Assembly (NCBI GenBank): GCA_947174885.1
Contig: CAMWKO010000004.1
Span: forward strand, 56,872 to 120,871
Source of the DNA: an uncultured Clostridia bacterium
GTDB lineage: Bacteria; Bacillota; Clostridia; Lachnospirales; Lachnospiraceae
Reading direction: 5' to 3'
Length of the DNA: 64,000 nt
A program made the translations under genes and the position numbers. Positions 25,113 through 33,908 of the stretch are shown here, piece by piece. Each line of letters opens with the position of its first letter. The stretch's first letter is position 1. The notes under the pieces are model-generated. The model saw only the letters and a program-made list of their open reading frames with translations. It did no database searches and had not been told where the DNA came from.

Positions 25113-25340
25113 ATGGAAGCACTTATTGAAATTTTAAACGGATTACATCCGGAGGTTGATTTTGAAACAGCGACAGGACTTATTGACAATAAGATTTTAG
25201 ACTCATTTGATATTGTAACTATTATTTCGGAAGTAAATGATGAGTATGATGTTATGATTCCTGCAGATGAAATTATTCCGGACAACTTTAATTCAGCTAA
25301 AAGTCTGTATAAATTAATTGAAAGACTCATTGAAGAGTAA
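25113..25340 (+). CDS. Phosphopantetheine-binding carrier protein, DltC-like
   Basis: 75 residues, acidic, helical, with the 4'-phosphopantetheine attachment Ser31 in NKILDSFDIV. Dlt-type carriers have a similar LDSFD context. It begins 8 bases after the ligase stop and ends 17 bases before the MBOAT gene, so it is embedded in the same operon. It would carry the activated amino acid as a thioester to the membrane acyltransferase. Confidence 0.88.
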   Translation: MEALIEILNGLHPEVDFETATGLIDNKILDSFDIVTIISEVNDEYDVMIPADEIIPDNFNSAKSLYKLIERLIEE

Positions 25341-25357
25341 GCATTAGGAGTAAAGTT

Positions 25358-26947
25358 ATGTTATTTACATCGGGAGAGTTTATTCTATTTTTGGTTTTAA
25401 CGGTATTTTTATATTATATTGTACCTAAAAAATATCAATGGATAATGCTGCTTCTTGCTAACGCTGTTTTTTATATGGCAGCAGGAGTAGAGGGCTTCCT
25501 ATATATAGGAGCTACGATATTATCCACATATTTTATCAGCCTGAGAATAGATTTAATAAATTCAAATGAAAAAGAACAGGTAAAGAAAAATAAGGGAGTA
25601 TGGTCAAGAGAAGATAAAAAAATATTTAAGGAGAAGATGAAAAAGAAACGTGGAAGATGGCTTATCACGGGAATTGTATTCAACTTTGGAATCTTAGCTG
25701 TACTTAAATATGCCAATTTTGTTATTACAAATGTCAATAATATATTTTTTGGAGGAGAAGAAAAACTTCAGCTTGTAGAACTGTTTATACCACTTGGTAT
25801 ATCCTTTTACACCTTCCAGATTATGGGATATTTAATTGATTTATACTATGGAAAGTATAACGCCCAGAGAAATATATTTAAGCTGGCATTATTTACTTCT
25901 TTTTTTCCACAGCTTATTCAGGGACCTATAAGCAGATTCGGGCAATTAAGTGAAACACTTTTTGACAGGCATCCTTTAGTATGGTCAAATATCAGACTGG
26001 GCTTGGAAAGAGTGCTATGGGGCTACTTTAAAAAGCTGGTAATAGCAGACAGGATGTTAGTGGCAGTAAAGGCACTTATAGGTGATACTGTTCAATATAA
26101 CGGAACTTACGCATTTGTCGGAATGATATTCTATGCAGCACAGCTGTATGCTGACTTTACCGGTGGTATTGATATAACAATAGGTATAGGACAGATGCTT
26201 GGTATAAAGGTAACGGAAAACTTCCACAGACCTTTCTTTTCTAAGGATATTGCAGAATATTGGAGAAGATGGCATATATCTTTAGGTGTATGGTTTAAGG
26301 AATATATTTTTTATCCGATATCTATTAGTGGCTGGATGATGAAGCTTACAAAAAAATCTAAAAAGATTTTTGGTGACGGCTTTGGAAAGAAAATACCTGT
26401 ATACATAGCCTCGCTTATTACATGGTTTGTTACAGGTTTATGGCATGGAGCAGCCTGGAACTTCATAGTATGGGGACTTGGTAACTGCATAATTATCCTT
26501 ATCAGTGAGGAACTGAAACCTCTTTATGCAAAATTCCATGCGAAGTTTCCGAAACTAAAACCTACTACAGCCTATAAAATATTTGAGATACTAAGAACCT
26601 TCTTTATAATGTGTTCTCTTAGAATGTTAGACTGTTATAGGGATGTAATTATAACGGTTAAGATGTGGTTTAGTATGTTTACTGATTTTCACATTAGTGA
26701 AATAACAAATGGAGAATTGCTTAATCTTGGACTTACCGCATATGACTATATAGTACTGGCTGTAGGAATTTTGATGATGTTCTTTGTAAGCATGCTGCAA
26801 AGAAGAGAGGCTGTAAGAAAGAGAATAAGTAAAAGAGGCTTTGTATTTGAGTGTACGGTTTTTGCATTGTTATTTATAATCATAATAATATATGGTGCAT
26901 ATGGAATCGGTTACGATGCAAGTCAGTTTATTTATAATCAGTTCTAA
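25358..26947 (+). CDS. MBOAT family membrane O-acyltransferase, DltB-like
   Basis: 529 residues with about 11-13 membrane segments. LFTSGEFILFLVLTVFLYYIVP at the start, YSLISRFGQ-like GPISRFGQLSETL, NFHRPFFSKDIAEYWRRWHISLGVWFKEYIFYPI and the catalytic-histidine segment WHGAAWNFIVWG (~residue 362) are MBOAT hallmarks. In teichoic-acid D-alanylation DltB passes the acyl group from the carrier across the membrane; AlgI relatives O-acetylate alginate. The upstream ligase and carrier favour a DltB role. It is longer than typical DltB (about 400 residues), closer to AlgI-sized members. Confidence 0.9.
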   Translation: MLFTSGEFILFLVLTVFLYYIVPKKYQWIMLLLANAVFYMAAGVEGFLYIGATILSTYFISLRIDLINSNEKEQVKKNKGVWSREDKKIFKEKMKKKRGRWLITGIVFNFGILAVLKYANFVITNVNNIFFGGEEKLQLVELFIPLGISFYTFQIMGYLIDLYYGKYNAQRNIFKLALFTSFFPQLIQGPISRFGQLSETLFDRHPLVWSNIRLGLERVLWGYFKKLVIADRMLVAVKALIGDTVQYNGTYAFVGMIFYAAQLYADFTGGIDITIGIGQMLGIKVTENFHRPFFSKDIAEYWRRWHISLGVWFKEYIFYPISISGWMMKLTKKSKKIFGDGFGKKIPVYIASLITWFVTGLWHGAAWNFIVWGLGNCIIILISEELKPLYAKFHAKFPKLKPTTAYKIFEILRTFFIMCSLRMLDCYRDVIITVKMWFSMFTDFHISEITNGELLNLGLTAYDYIVLAVGILMMFFVSMLQRREAVRKRISKRGFVFECTVFALLFIIIIIYGAYGIGYDASQFIYNQF

Positions 26948-26962
26948 CAAAGAGGTAATGGT

Positions 26963-28024
26963 ATGACTACAAGGAAGAAAAAAGTAATAATATTGGCAGT
27001 GGTATTGGCAGTAATGATACTTGTATTAGGACTACTGCAAAATCTGTTAATGCCAAAATATATGTCAGGTATTTATGAAGGTGCTATGATAGCTGAGTAT
27101 TATGATGACAGCAAAAATCATAATATACTTTTTGTAGGTGACTGTGAAATATATGAAAATATTTCTCCGGTAACGTTGTGGGAGGAATACGGACTTACAA
27201 GCTATATGCGTGGCAGTGCGCAGCAGCTTATATGGCAGTCTTATTATCTGCTGGAGGAAATGCTTGGATATGAAAAACCTGATGTGGTAGTGTTTAATGT
27301 TTTGTCCATGAAGTACGGTGTACCACAGGATGAGGCGTATAACCGTATGACTTTAGACGGTATGAGACTGTCTGCTTCTAAGCTTAAATCCATAAATGCG
27401 TCGATGATGGAGGACGAGTCTTTTCTGTCCTATATCTTTCCTATCCTTAGATATCATTCCCGTTGGAGTGAGCTTGGTGAAGAAGATTTTAAGTATTTTT
27501 TCTCTAAGGATAAGGTAACCTTTAGCGGTTATCTTATGAGAGCGGATATTAAGCCTTTCACATCACTTCCGACAATGCCGATATTGGGAGATTACACATT
27601 TTCCGAAAACAGTTATAAATATCTGGATATGATGGTGGAGCTTTGTAAGGAAAATGATATAGAACTTGTTCTTATGAAAGCACCAAGCCTTTATCCGTTC
27701 TGGTACGATGAATGGGATGAGGCTATGGTAAAATATGCAGATGAGCATGATTTAATGTATATAAATTTTCTGAACAATACAGAGGAAATCGGAATAGATT
27801 ATGATACGGATACTTATGATGCAGGGCTTCACTTAAATGTATATGGTGCTGAAAAACTGGCAAAGTACTTCGGACAGATTTTAGTGGATAACTTTGAATT
27901 TACGGATTATAAGTCGGATGATGAAGTTCAAAAGCATTGGGAAGAGCTTTCAGATGATTATTATGCAGAGAAGCAGAAACAGAAAGAATTGTTTGAGGAA
28001 TATGGATATTTAAAAGGGTATTGA
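26963..28024 (+). CDS. SGNH-hydrolase-like membrane-anchored protein, DltD-like position
   Basis: 353 residues with a single N-terminal membrane helix (~7-27) and an extracellular SGNH-fold domain. The block I motif reads LFVGDCEIYEN, so Cys61 occupies the usual nucleophile serine of GDS. The block V pair is DAGLHLNVYGAEKLA. The C-terminus is charged and helical. DltD in teichoic-acid loci and AlgX/AlgJ in alginate loci have related folds and handle the acyl group outside the membrane. Being last in the ligase-carrier-MBOAT operon (15-base gap) supports an analogous job. A Cys nucleophile would allow a thioester intermediate, which is inference. Confidence 0.82.
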   Translation: MTTRKKKVIILAVVLAVMILVLGLLQNLLMPKYMSGIYEGAMIAEYYDDSKNHNILFVGDCEIYENISPVTLWEEYGLTSYMRGSAQQLIWQSYYLLEEMLGYEKPDVVVFNVLSMKYGVPQDEAYNRMTLDGMRLSASKLKSINASMMEDESFLSYIFPILRYHSRWSELGEEDFKYFFSKDKVTFSGYLMRADIKPFTSLPTMPILGDYTFSENSYKYLDMMVELCKENDIELVLMKAPSLYPFWYDEWDEAMVKYADEHDLMYINFLNNTEEIGIDYDTDTYDAGLHLNVYGAEKLAKYFGQILVDNFEFTDYKSDDEVQKHWEELSDDYYAEKQKQKELFEEYGYLKGY

Positions 28025-28029
28025 TATGA

Positions 28030-28115
28030 GGTTGTCATATTAAAAAAAATCTACAGGATATAGTTTTTAAATTTTTAAAAATATATCCTGTAGATTTTTT
28101 AATAGTGTGACAACC
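28030..28115. terminator. Long bidirectional terminator hairpin
   Basis: GGTTGTCATATTA ... TAATAGTGTGACAACC forms the outer stem, and AAATCTACAGGATATA ... TATATCCTGTAGATTT the inner stem. A-rich and T-rich runs lie at the junctions. It separates the converging dltD-like and L,D-transpeptidase genes and can serve both. Confidence 0.8.
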
Positions 28116-28129
28116 TTGTAATAGGTTTG

Positions 28130-29410
28130 TTATTGATTTGAGTCTGTTGACGAATCATTTTCCGGGTTATCTTCTTTTGTTGTAATGTCATCGGTTTCAG
28201 TATTATCTGATTCATCAGGAGTGGTATTACTATTATCGTTATTAGTGGTTGTATTATTGTCAGTAGTGTTATTATTGTTTTTAGTAGTATTATTATTGTT
28301 TTTAGTAGTATTATTATTAGTGGTGTTCTTTGTAGTGTCTTTATCAGTAGTAGTATTTTTTGTGGTGCTTTCACTAGGTAATTCATTGACAACCATAAAG
28401 GTTACGTCAAGACTTGCAGTGCTGCCAATAGCATCGGTTACATTGACCGTAACAGTATATGTACCACATATGTTCAAATTGTAATTACCCGCAACAGTTG
28501 CTTTCTCAGGTATTTCATTTCCGCAAGTATCTTTTATCGTAAAGCAGCTAAGTAAATCTTCAAGGCTGGAGCCTTTTACAAGCTTAATACTTTTCTCTTT
28601 AGCCTTAATTGTAGCACTATAGTTTAGCCAAGGATTGGCAGGATCAGGATCAGTTGGGTCCCAGCCCTTGTATGGACTGTTCAAAGGTATTTTTATAGTG
28701 TCAGGCTTACCCAAAGGTCCCGGTGAGGATGGATCATCATAGAGGATAACTGTAGTATTTATATCACAATTTTCATATATCCACTTTGCATCAGCTACAC
28801 ATAGACGTACACATCCAAGTGAAGCAGGCTCGCCAAGTTTGTTAAATTCCTCAGTTTCGAGATCATTCTTAGATGCAGAAAGGTAAGGAACTGAATGGAA
28901 AAGATATGGACCTTTGAATCTGTAGACATATTGGGCACGTGTACTATCTGCCATAACTGCCCACATGAACTGGTCAGAGGTTACATATGTACCAAGCGGT
29001 GTATCGTGACCTTCTCTTCCTACCGAACACGTCATTGCCTTTACGGGAACTGTAAACTGTCCGGTTTCATCCTTGCTGTATATGGTAACACAGTTCATTG
29101 CTCTGTTGACCATTATAAGATAAGGTAATTCTTCGGATGGTAATGTTTCTCTTACGGTAGTTTGAGGTTCAAGGGTACCGATAATAATTTCGGCATCACT
29201 GGAGGTTTCTGTTTCATTCGTATTTGAAGAAGCAGAGGTGGCTGATGTATTTGAGGAGGTTTCAGGGTTCTTCTCGGAAGCCTCTGCTTTTGGAATATCC
29301 AAAAAGAGTATTGCCAAAACTGAAAAGATAGCAATACATACTATGGATACTCCAATAGTAAGTGCGGCTAAGTGCCTGTTTCGTATCATAAAATTTTTAA
29401 AGGTATTCAT
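28130..29410 (-). CDS. Membrane-anchored L,D-transpeptidase (YkuD) with Ig-like domain and Thr/Asn tail
   Basis: 426 residues, start at 29410 (minus) with AGGAGAT upstream. Membrane helix at ~17-40, Ser/Thr-rich linker, then the YkuD domain (~90-225) with HSVPY and the catalytic Cys200 in ASLGCVRLCVADAKW. It forms 3-3 cross-links in peptidoglycan or attaches proteins to it. An Ig-like domain (~265-350) follows. The last ~75 residues are a Thr/Asn/Asp low-complexity tail with near-identical TTKNNNN units encoded by 21-bp tandem repeats (28265-28320). The tail could span or bind the wall. Beta-lactam resistance is a possibility for this class but is not shown. Confidence 0.9.
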   Translation of the reverse strand: MNTFKNFMIRNRHLAALTIGVSIVCIAIFSVLAILFLDIPKAEASEKNPETSSNTSATSASSNTNETETSSDAEIIIGTLEPQTTVRETLPSEELPYLIMVNRAMNCVTIYSKDETGQFTVPVKAMTCSVGREGHDTPLGTYVTSDQFMWAVMADSTRAQYVYRFKGPYLFHSVPYLSASKNDLETEEFNKLGEPASLGCVRLCVADAKWIYENCDINTTVILYDDPSSPGPLGKPDTIKIPLNSPYKGWDPTDPDPANPWLNYSATIKAKEKSIKLVKGSSLEDLLSCFTIKDTCGNEIPEKATVAGNYNLNICGTYTVTVNVTDAIGSTASLDVTFMVVNELPSESTTKNTTTDKDTTKNTTNNNTTKNNNNTTKNNNNTTDNNTTTNNDNSNTTPDESDNTETDDITTKEDNPENDSSTDSNQ

Positions 29411-29791
29411 ATTATATCTCCTAATTTATCAGTAATAAAACCATAATACTATGTTTTTATTAAACTTTCATATTTTTTATATTGTATATTAAATGGTTTA
29501 ATGTAAAAAATAGAATACACAACCTTAAATATATAATTAAAACAAATATAGTCAGTTTAATATAATTTTTCCTGAGCTTTTTGTATTTTTAATTCTAAAA
29601 ATAAAAATACAGAAACACTACAATATAGCTAATGAATTATATTAAAATTATATAACTGATATAAATAGTATTCAAAATTAAATTCTAATAATAAATTGTA
29701 AGAAATGCAATAGAAAAATAAGGAAAAAAATATTTTTATCATTTTTTACAAAAAAAGAATAAAAAAATGATATGTATTGTAAAATTTGAAC
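29411..29791. other. Very AT-rich intergenic region, mostly unassigned
   Basis: 381 bases between the divergent transpeptidase and csoR genes, almost entirely A and T. Apart from the mini inverted repeat at 29574-29616 I see no gene or RNA here. Confidence 0.4.
29574..29616. repeat. Minimal inverted-repeat relic of the MITE-like element
   Basis: GAGCTTTTTGTATTTTTA and TAAAAATAAAAATACAGAAAC lie head to head separated by ATTC. The right half matches the conserved end of the element at 22501-22524 with a few changes. Confidence 0.5.
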
Positions 29792-29820
29792 TTTACATAT
29801 ACCCCATGGGGGTATATAAT
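29792..29820 (+). promoter_or_regulatory. csoR promoter with CsoR-type copper operator in the spacer
   Basis: -35 TTTACA (29792-29797) and -10 TATAAT (29815-29820) are 17 bases apart. The spacer contains the near-perfect palindrome ATATACCCCATGGGGGTATAT (29798-29818), which matches the known CsoR/RcnR-family operator pattern of TACCCC and GGGGTA half sites. Binding of apo-CsoR here would block RNA polymerase; copper would release it. Confidence 0.85.
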
Positions 29821-29874
29821 ATATTAAAAGTTTTGTAATTACCTGTAAACATAAAAGAGTAAGGAGCTTCTGTT

Positions 29875-30195
29875 ATGAGTGAAGAACAATGCTGTGAAAA
29901 TAAATGTGATTGTAAGTTGAAAAGTAAGGAGAGAAATGATAAGGAATACAAGGATTTAATAAACAGATTAAACAGGATAGAGGGACAGATAAGAGGAATT
30001 AAGGGAATGATAGAAAACAGTGCATACTGTACTGATATTATAGTGCAGGTAGCTGCGGCAGGTGCAGCACTAAACAGCTTCAACAGAGTGCTGCTGGAAA
30101 ATCATATAAAAACATGTGTAACAGAGGATATAAAGGCAGGAAAAGAAGATACAGTTGAGGATTTGGTAAAGATACTGGGTAAGCTAATGAAGTGA
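29875..30195 (+). CDS. csoR: CsoR-family copper-sensing repressor
   Basis: 106 residues, all-helical. The Cu(I) ligands are Cys52, His77 and Cys81; their spacing (25 and 4 residues) equals that of Mycobacterium tuberculosis CsoR (36/61/65). RLNRIEGQIRGIKGMIE is the family N-terminal helix. An unusual extra N-terminus carries four cysteines (Cys6, 7, 11, 13) before that helix, possibly an additional copper site. The gene sits behind a promoter whose spacer is a CsoR operator, so it is probably autoregulated, and ahead of the copper ATPase gene. Confidence 0.92.
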   Translation: MSEEQCCENKCDCKLKSKERNDKEYKDLINRLNRIEGQIRGIKGMIENSAYCTDIIVQVAAAGAALNSFNRVLLENHIKTCVTEDIKAGKEDTVEDLVKILGKLMK

Positions 30196-30370
30196 TATAA
30201 AGTATTATATTAAGAAATTAATATTAAGAAATATCAGAGCGGATAAAATGAAAAATCCAAAATTCAGGTAAAATAATACAGATAATTGCAAACTGAAAAT
30301 ATATTATATGATGATGTATAATTTTTAATTCGGACTGAGGTCCTGCAATTACATTAGGAAAGGAATAGAT

Positions 30371-32896
30371 ATGAAACAGTATAGTGTTACAGGTATGAGC
30401 TGTGCAGCCTGCAGTGCCAGAGTGGAAAAAGAAGTACTTAAGGTTGAGGGAGTTACCTCCTGTTCTGTCAGTCTGCTTACAAACTCAATGATTGTAGAAG
30501 GCAGTGCAGGTAATGACGATATAATAAAGGCTGTTATAGCGGCAGGATATGGGGCAAGCAGCAGGGAGAACTCCCAAAAGGATAATGACATTGTAGAGGA
30601 TAACGGTCTCATAGATACAGAAACGCCAAAGTTAAAGAAAAGACTTATAGTTTCAGTGATTTTTACTATTATACTGATGTATTTTTCAATGGGACATATG
30701 ATGTGGGGCTTTAAACTGCCATCATTTTTTTATAATAATCATATAGCTATGGCATTGGTTCAGCTTTTGCTTGCTGCTATAGTAATGGTAGTTAATCAGA
30801 AGTTTTTTATAAATGGCTTTAAGGGAATTGCAAACAGATCTCCGAATATGGATACCTTAGTTGCGTTAGGTTCAGGAGCCTCTTTTGTATACAGTATATA
30901 TGCATTATTTGCCATGACAGATGCCAGTGTAAAGGGAAATATGTCTGCTGTAATGGAATATATGGATGACTTATATTTTGAGTCGGCAGCAATGATACTT
31001 ACACTTATTACAGTGGGTAAAATGCTTGAGGCCAGGTCAAAGGGTAAAACTACGGATGCGCTTAAAGGACTTATGAAGCTGTCACCTAAAAGGGCAGTAA
31101 TATTAAGAGATGGTGTGGAAGTAGAGGTTGCCATAAAGGAAGTAAAAAAGGGAGACATTTTTGTCGTAAAACCTGGTGAAAATGTTCCTGTAGATGGTAT
31201 AGTTATAGAGGGAGAAAGTGCCATAAATGAGTCGGCACTTACAGGAGAAAGTGTACCTGTAGATAAGAGTGTAGGTGATGAGGTATCAGCGGCTACCTCC
31301 AATCAGTCAGGTTATATCAGATGCGAGGCTACACGTGTTGGTGAAGATACAACACTTTCCCAGATTATTAAAATGGTAAGTGATGCATCGGCAACTAAAG
31401 CACCAATAGCTAAAATTGCAGATAAGGTGTCAGGAGTATTTGTACCGGCAGTAATAATTATAGCCATAGCTACATTTATTATCTGGCTTTTAGTGGGACA
31501 GAAAATTGGCTTTTCATTGGCAAGAGCTATATCAGTTCTGGTTATAAGTTGCCCCTGTGCATTGGGATTGGCAACCCCTGTTGCGATAATGGTAGGAAAC
31601 GGTATTGGTGCAAAAAATGGTATATTATTTAAAACAGCCGTTTCTTTAGAGGAGACAGGTAAGGTAGATATAGTGGCTCTTGATAAAACAGGAACTATTA
31701 CAACGGGGAAGCCTGTTGTCACGGATATTGTAGCTGTTAATAATACAACAGATGAGGAATTGACAGAACTTGCATACTCATTGGAAATAAAAAGTGAACA
31801 TCCTCTTGCAAGAGCTATTGTAGAATATGGTAAGGAGAAAAATATATCATCGAGAAATATAGAAGAATTTAAAATATTGCCGGGAAATGGATTAACAGCT
31901 ATATTAGCAGAGGATAATGGAAAAAATCCTATATATGGAGGAAATTACAATTTTATAAGTACAAAGGCTGATATGCCTGAGGAAATCGAAAATATAAGTA
32001 ATAAGCTCGCTGAGTCGGGAAAGACACCGCTATTTTTTGCAAAAAATGATAAAATGCTTGGAATTATTGCTGTGGCAGACACTATTAAAGAAGAAAGTCC
32101 AAAAGCTATAGAGGAGCTTAAGAACATGGGAATACGGGTGGTAATGCTTACAGGTGATAATGAGAGAACTGCAAATGCCATAGGAAGTCAGGCAGGTGTA
32201 GATGAAGTAATAGCAGGAGTTCTGCCGGAGGGAAAAGAAAAGGTTATTAAGAGACTTAAAGGAGAAGGTAAGGTGGCAATGGTAGGTGACGGTATAAATG
32301 ATGCACCTGCACTTACAAGGGCAGATATGGGTATAGCTATTGGAGCAGGGACAGATATTGCCATAGATGCAGCAGATGTAGTACTTATGAAAAGCAGACT
32401 TAGTGATGTGCCGGCTGCAATACGTCTTAGCAGGGCAACCTTAAAAAATATACATGAAAATCTGTTTTGGGCATTTTTATATAATACAATAGGTATTCCT
32501 TTGGCAGCGGGAGTTTTTATTCACTTATTGGGAATTAAGCTCAATCCTATGTTTGGAGCGGCAGCCATGGGACTTTCAAGTTTTTGTGTAATATCGAATG
32601 CACTTAGATTAAACTGGTTTAATATCCACGATACAAAAAGGGATAGAAAAATAAAAAAATCAAAAAAGAAAATGGAGGAAATTACTATGACAAAGACAAT
32701 TAGAATTGAGGGAATGATGTGCGGACACTGTGAGGCAACAGTCAAAAAAGCATTGGAGAGCTTAGAACAGGTAAGTGAAGCAAAGGTAAGCCATGAAGAC
32801 GGAACTGCTGTTGTAACATTATCAGAAGAAGTAACAGAAGCACTTTTAGTGAAGACCATAGAGGATAAGGATTACAAAGTGCTTAGTGTGGAATAA
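30371..32896 (+). CDS. copA: Copper-exporting P1B-type ATPase CopA with C-terminal CopZ-like domain
   Basis: 841 residues. N-terminal heavy-metal domain with GMSCAAC (residues 8-14); eight membrane segments; the SCPCALG ion-path motif (Cys394-Pro-Cys396); the phosphorylated Asp438 in DKTGT; and MVGDGINDAPAL. It pumps Cu(I) out of the cytoplasm. After a basic linker (~752-770) the frame continues into a complete second heavy-metal domain with GMMCGHC (Cys784, Cys787), which resembles a free CopZ chaperone. An internal GGAGG and ATG at 32674-32689 could also start CopZ separately. AGGAAAGGA precedes the ATG at 30371. The gap from csoR (175 bases) includes a small inverted repeat GGAC-TGAG-GTCC at 30332-30343. 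Confidence 0.93.
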   Translation: MKQYSVTGMSCAACSARVEKEVLKVEGVTSCSVSLLTNSMIVEGSAGNDDIIKAVIAAGYGASSRENSQKDNDIVEDNGLIDTETPKLKKRLIVSVIFTIILMYFSMGHMMWGFKLPSFFYNNHIAMALVQLLLAAIVMVVNQKFFINGFKGIANRSPNMDTLVALGSGASFVYSIYALFAMTDASVKGNMSAVMEYMDDLYFESAAMILTLITVGKMLEARSKGKTTDALKGLMKLSPKRAVILRDGVEVEVAIKEVKKGDIFVVKPGENVPVDGIVIEGESAINESALTGESVPVDKSVGDEVSAATSNQSGYIRCEATRVGEDTTLSQIIKMVSDASATKAPIAKIADKVSGVFVPAVIIIAIATFIIWLLVGQKIGFSLARAISVLVISCPCALGLATPVAIMVGNGIGAKNGILFKTAVSLEETGKVDIVALDKTGTITTGKPVVTDIVAVNNTTDEELTELAYSLEIKSEHPLARAIVEYGKEKNISSRNIEEFKILPGNGLTAILAEDNGKNPIYGGNYNFISTKADMPEEIENISNKLAESGKTPLFFAKNDKMLGIIAVADTIKEESPKAIEELKNMGIRVVMLTGDNERTANAIGSQAGVDEVIAGVLPEGKEKVIKRLKGEGKVAMVGDGINDAPALTRADMGIAIGAGTDIAIDAADVVLMKSRLSDVPAAIRLSRATLKNIHENLFWAFLYNTIGIPLAAGVFIHLLGIKLNPMFGAAAMGLSSFCVISNALRLNWFNIHDTKRDRKIKKSKKKMEEITMTKTIRIEGMMCGHCEATVKKALESLEQVSEAKVSHEDGTAVVTLSEEVTEALLVKTIEDKDYKVLSVE
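32674..32689 (+). promoter_or_regulatory. Internal ribosome site and start codon for a CopZ-like protein inside copA
   Basis: GGAGG at 32674-32678, 8 bases, then ATG at 32687, in frame with copA. Translation from here would give a 69-residue protein starting MTKTIRIEGMMCGHCE, the normal size and start of CopZ. The upstream residues are a Lys-rich linker, consistent with a former gene junction whose stop codon was lost. Confidence 0.7.
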
Positions 32897-32900
32897 TTAT

Positions 32901-33812
32901 ATGCAGTTTAAGAATACTTTATTGGATGAATGCAGACTATGTCCCAGAGAGTGCGGGGTTAACAGGAATAAGGGAAAAACAGGCTATTGCAGGTCTGATT
33001 CAAGGCTCATAGTTTCAAGGGCTGCACTTCACTATTGGGAGGAGCCTTGTATTTCATCTGATAAAGGCTCCGGTGCAGTGTTTTTTTCAGGCTGCTCTTT
33101 AGGCTGTGTATATTGTCAGAACAGACAGATTTCAAAAGGAAATGCAGGAAAAGAAATATCTATAGACAGGCTTGTTGAGATATTTTTTGAATTAAAGGAT
33201 GAGGGTGCGAATAATATTAATTTAGTTACACCCACACATTATATATGTCATATAAGAGAAGCCTTATTAAAAGCAAGAAAAGAGGGATTGGATTTACCTG
33301 TTGTTTATAATTCCGGTGGCTATGAAAAGACAGAATCACTAAAGCTGTTAGACGGACTTATAGATATATATTTACCTGATATGAAATATATTGATAGTGG
33401 ACTTTCAAAGAAATATTCATTTTCGGAGGATTACTTTGAAGCAGCGGATAAGGCTATCCGGGAAATGGTAAGACAGGTTGGAGAACCCAGGTTTAATGAA
33501 AATGGTATTATGACAAGGGGAGTAATTGTAAGACATCTGGTATTGCCGAATAACACCGGAAATTCAAAAAATGTAATAAAGCATTTATATGAAAATTATG
33601 GAGATAAAATATATATCAGTATTATGAACCAGTATACGCCAATGAATAATATAGATAAAGAAAAGTATAGTGAGCTTACCAGAAAAATAACAAAAAGAGA
33701 GTATGGTAAAGTAGTGGATTATGCGATAGAATTAGGAGTGGTAAACGGATTTGTACAGGAGGGAGATACAGCTAAGGAAAGCTATATTCCTGATTTCGGT
33801 TCATCTGTGTAA
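32901..33812 (+). CDS. PflX-like radical SAM protein (pyruvate formate-lyase activase relative)
   Basis: 303 residues from the ATG at 32901, 5 bases after the copA stop (the GTG at 32886 overlaps copA). The radical SAM cluster motif is C65-SLG-C69-VY-C72, preceded by an extra Cys-rich N-terminus (C11, C14, C18, C30: CRLCPRECGVNR and GYC) typical of the COG1313 group. VVYNSGGYEKTE and IYLPDMKY are further family segments. The target is unknown: COG1313 proteins are named after activases but a cognate glycyl-radical enzyme is not present here. No separate promoter is evident, so it may be co-transcribed with copA. Confidence 0.85.
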   Translation: MQFKNTLLDECRLCPRECGVNRNKGKTGYCRSDSRLIVSRAALHYWEEPCISSDKGSGAVFFSGCSLGCVYCQNRQISKGNAGKEISIDRLVEIFFELKDEGANNINLVTPTHYICHIREALLKARKEGLDLPVVYNSGGYEKTESLKLLDGLIDIYLPDMKYIDSGLSKKYSFSEDYFEAADKAIREMVRQVGEPRFNENGIMTRGVIVRHLVLPNNTGNSKNVIKHLYENYGDKIYISIMNQYTPMNNIDKEKYSELTRKITKREYGKVVDYAIELGVVNGFVQEGDTAKESYIPDFGSSV

Positions 33813-33827
33813 GTGATGAAATGTACA

Positions 33828-33856
33828 TAATTGTATTTGTACAAATAGCGTATAAT
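33828..33856 (+). promoter_or_regulatory. Candidate greA promoter with internal palindrome
   Basis: TATAAT at 33851-33856 with a weak TAATTG at 33828-33833 (17-base spacer). Within the spacer lies the perfect 12-bp palindrome ATTTGTACAAAT (33835-33846), a possible operator. The -35 is poor, so this is tentative. Confidence 0.4.
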
Positions 33857-33908
33857 TATAATATGCAGCTGGAGTTTTTGATAGTCGTAAACTCAAGAGG
33901 ATAATAAA

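Noticed and set aside
28099..28392. Minus-strand 97-codon frame and the plus-strand 99-codon frame (28185-28484) in the transpeptidase tail
   Set aside because: Both are alternative-frame readings of the low-complexity Thr/Asn repeat; composition is Leu/Ile or Val/Leu only, with no ribosome site.
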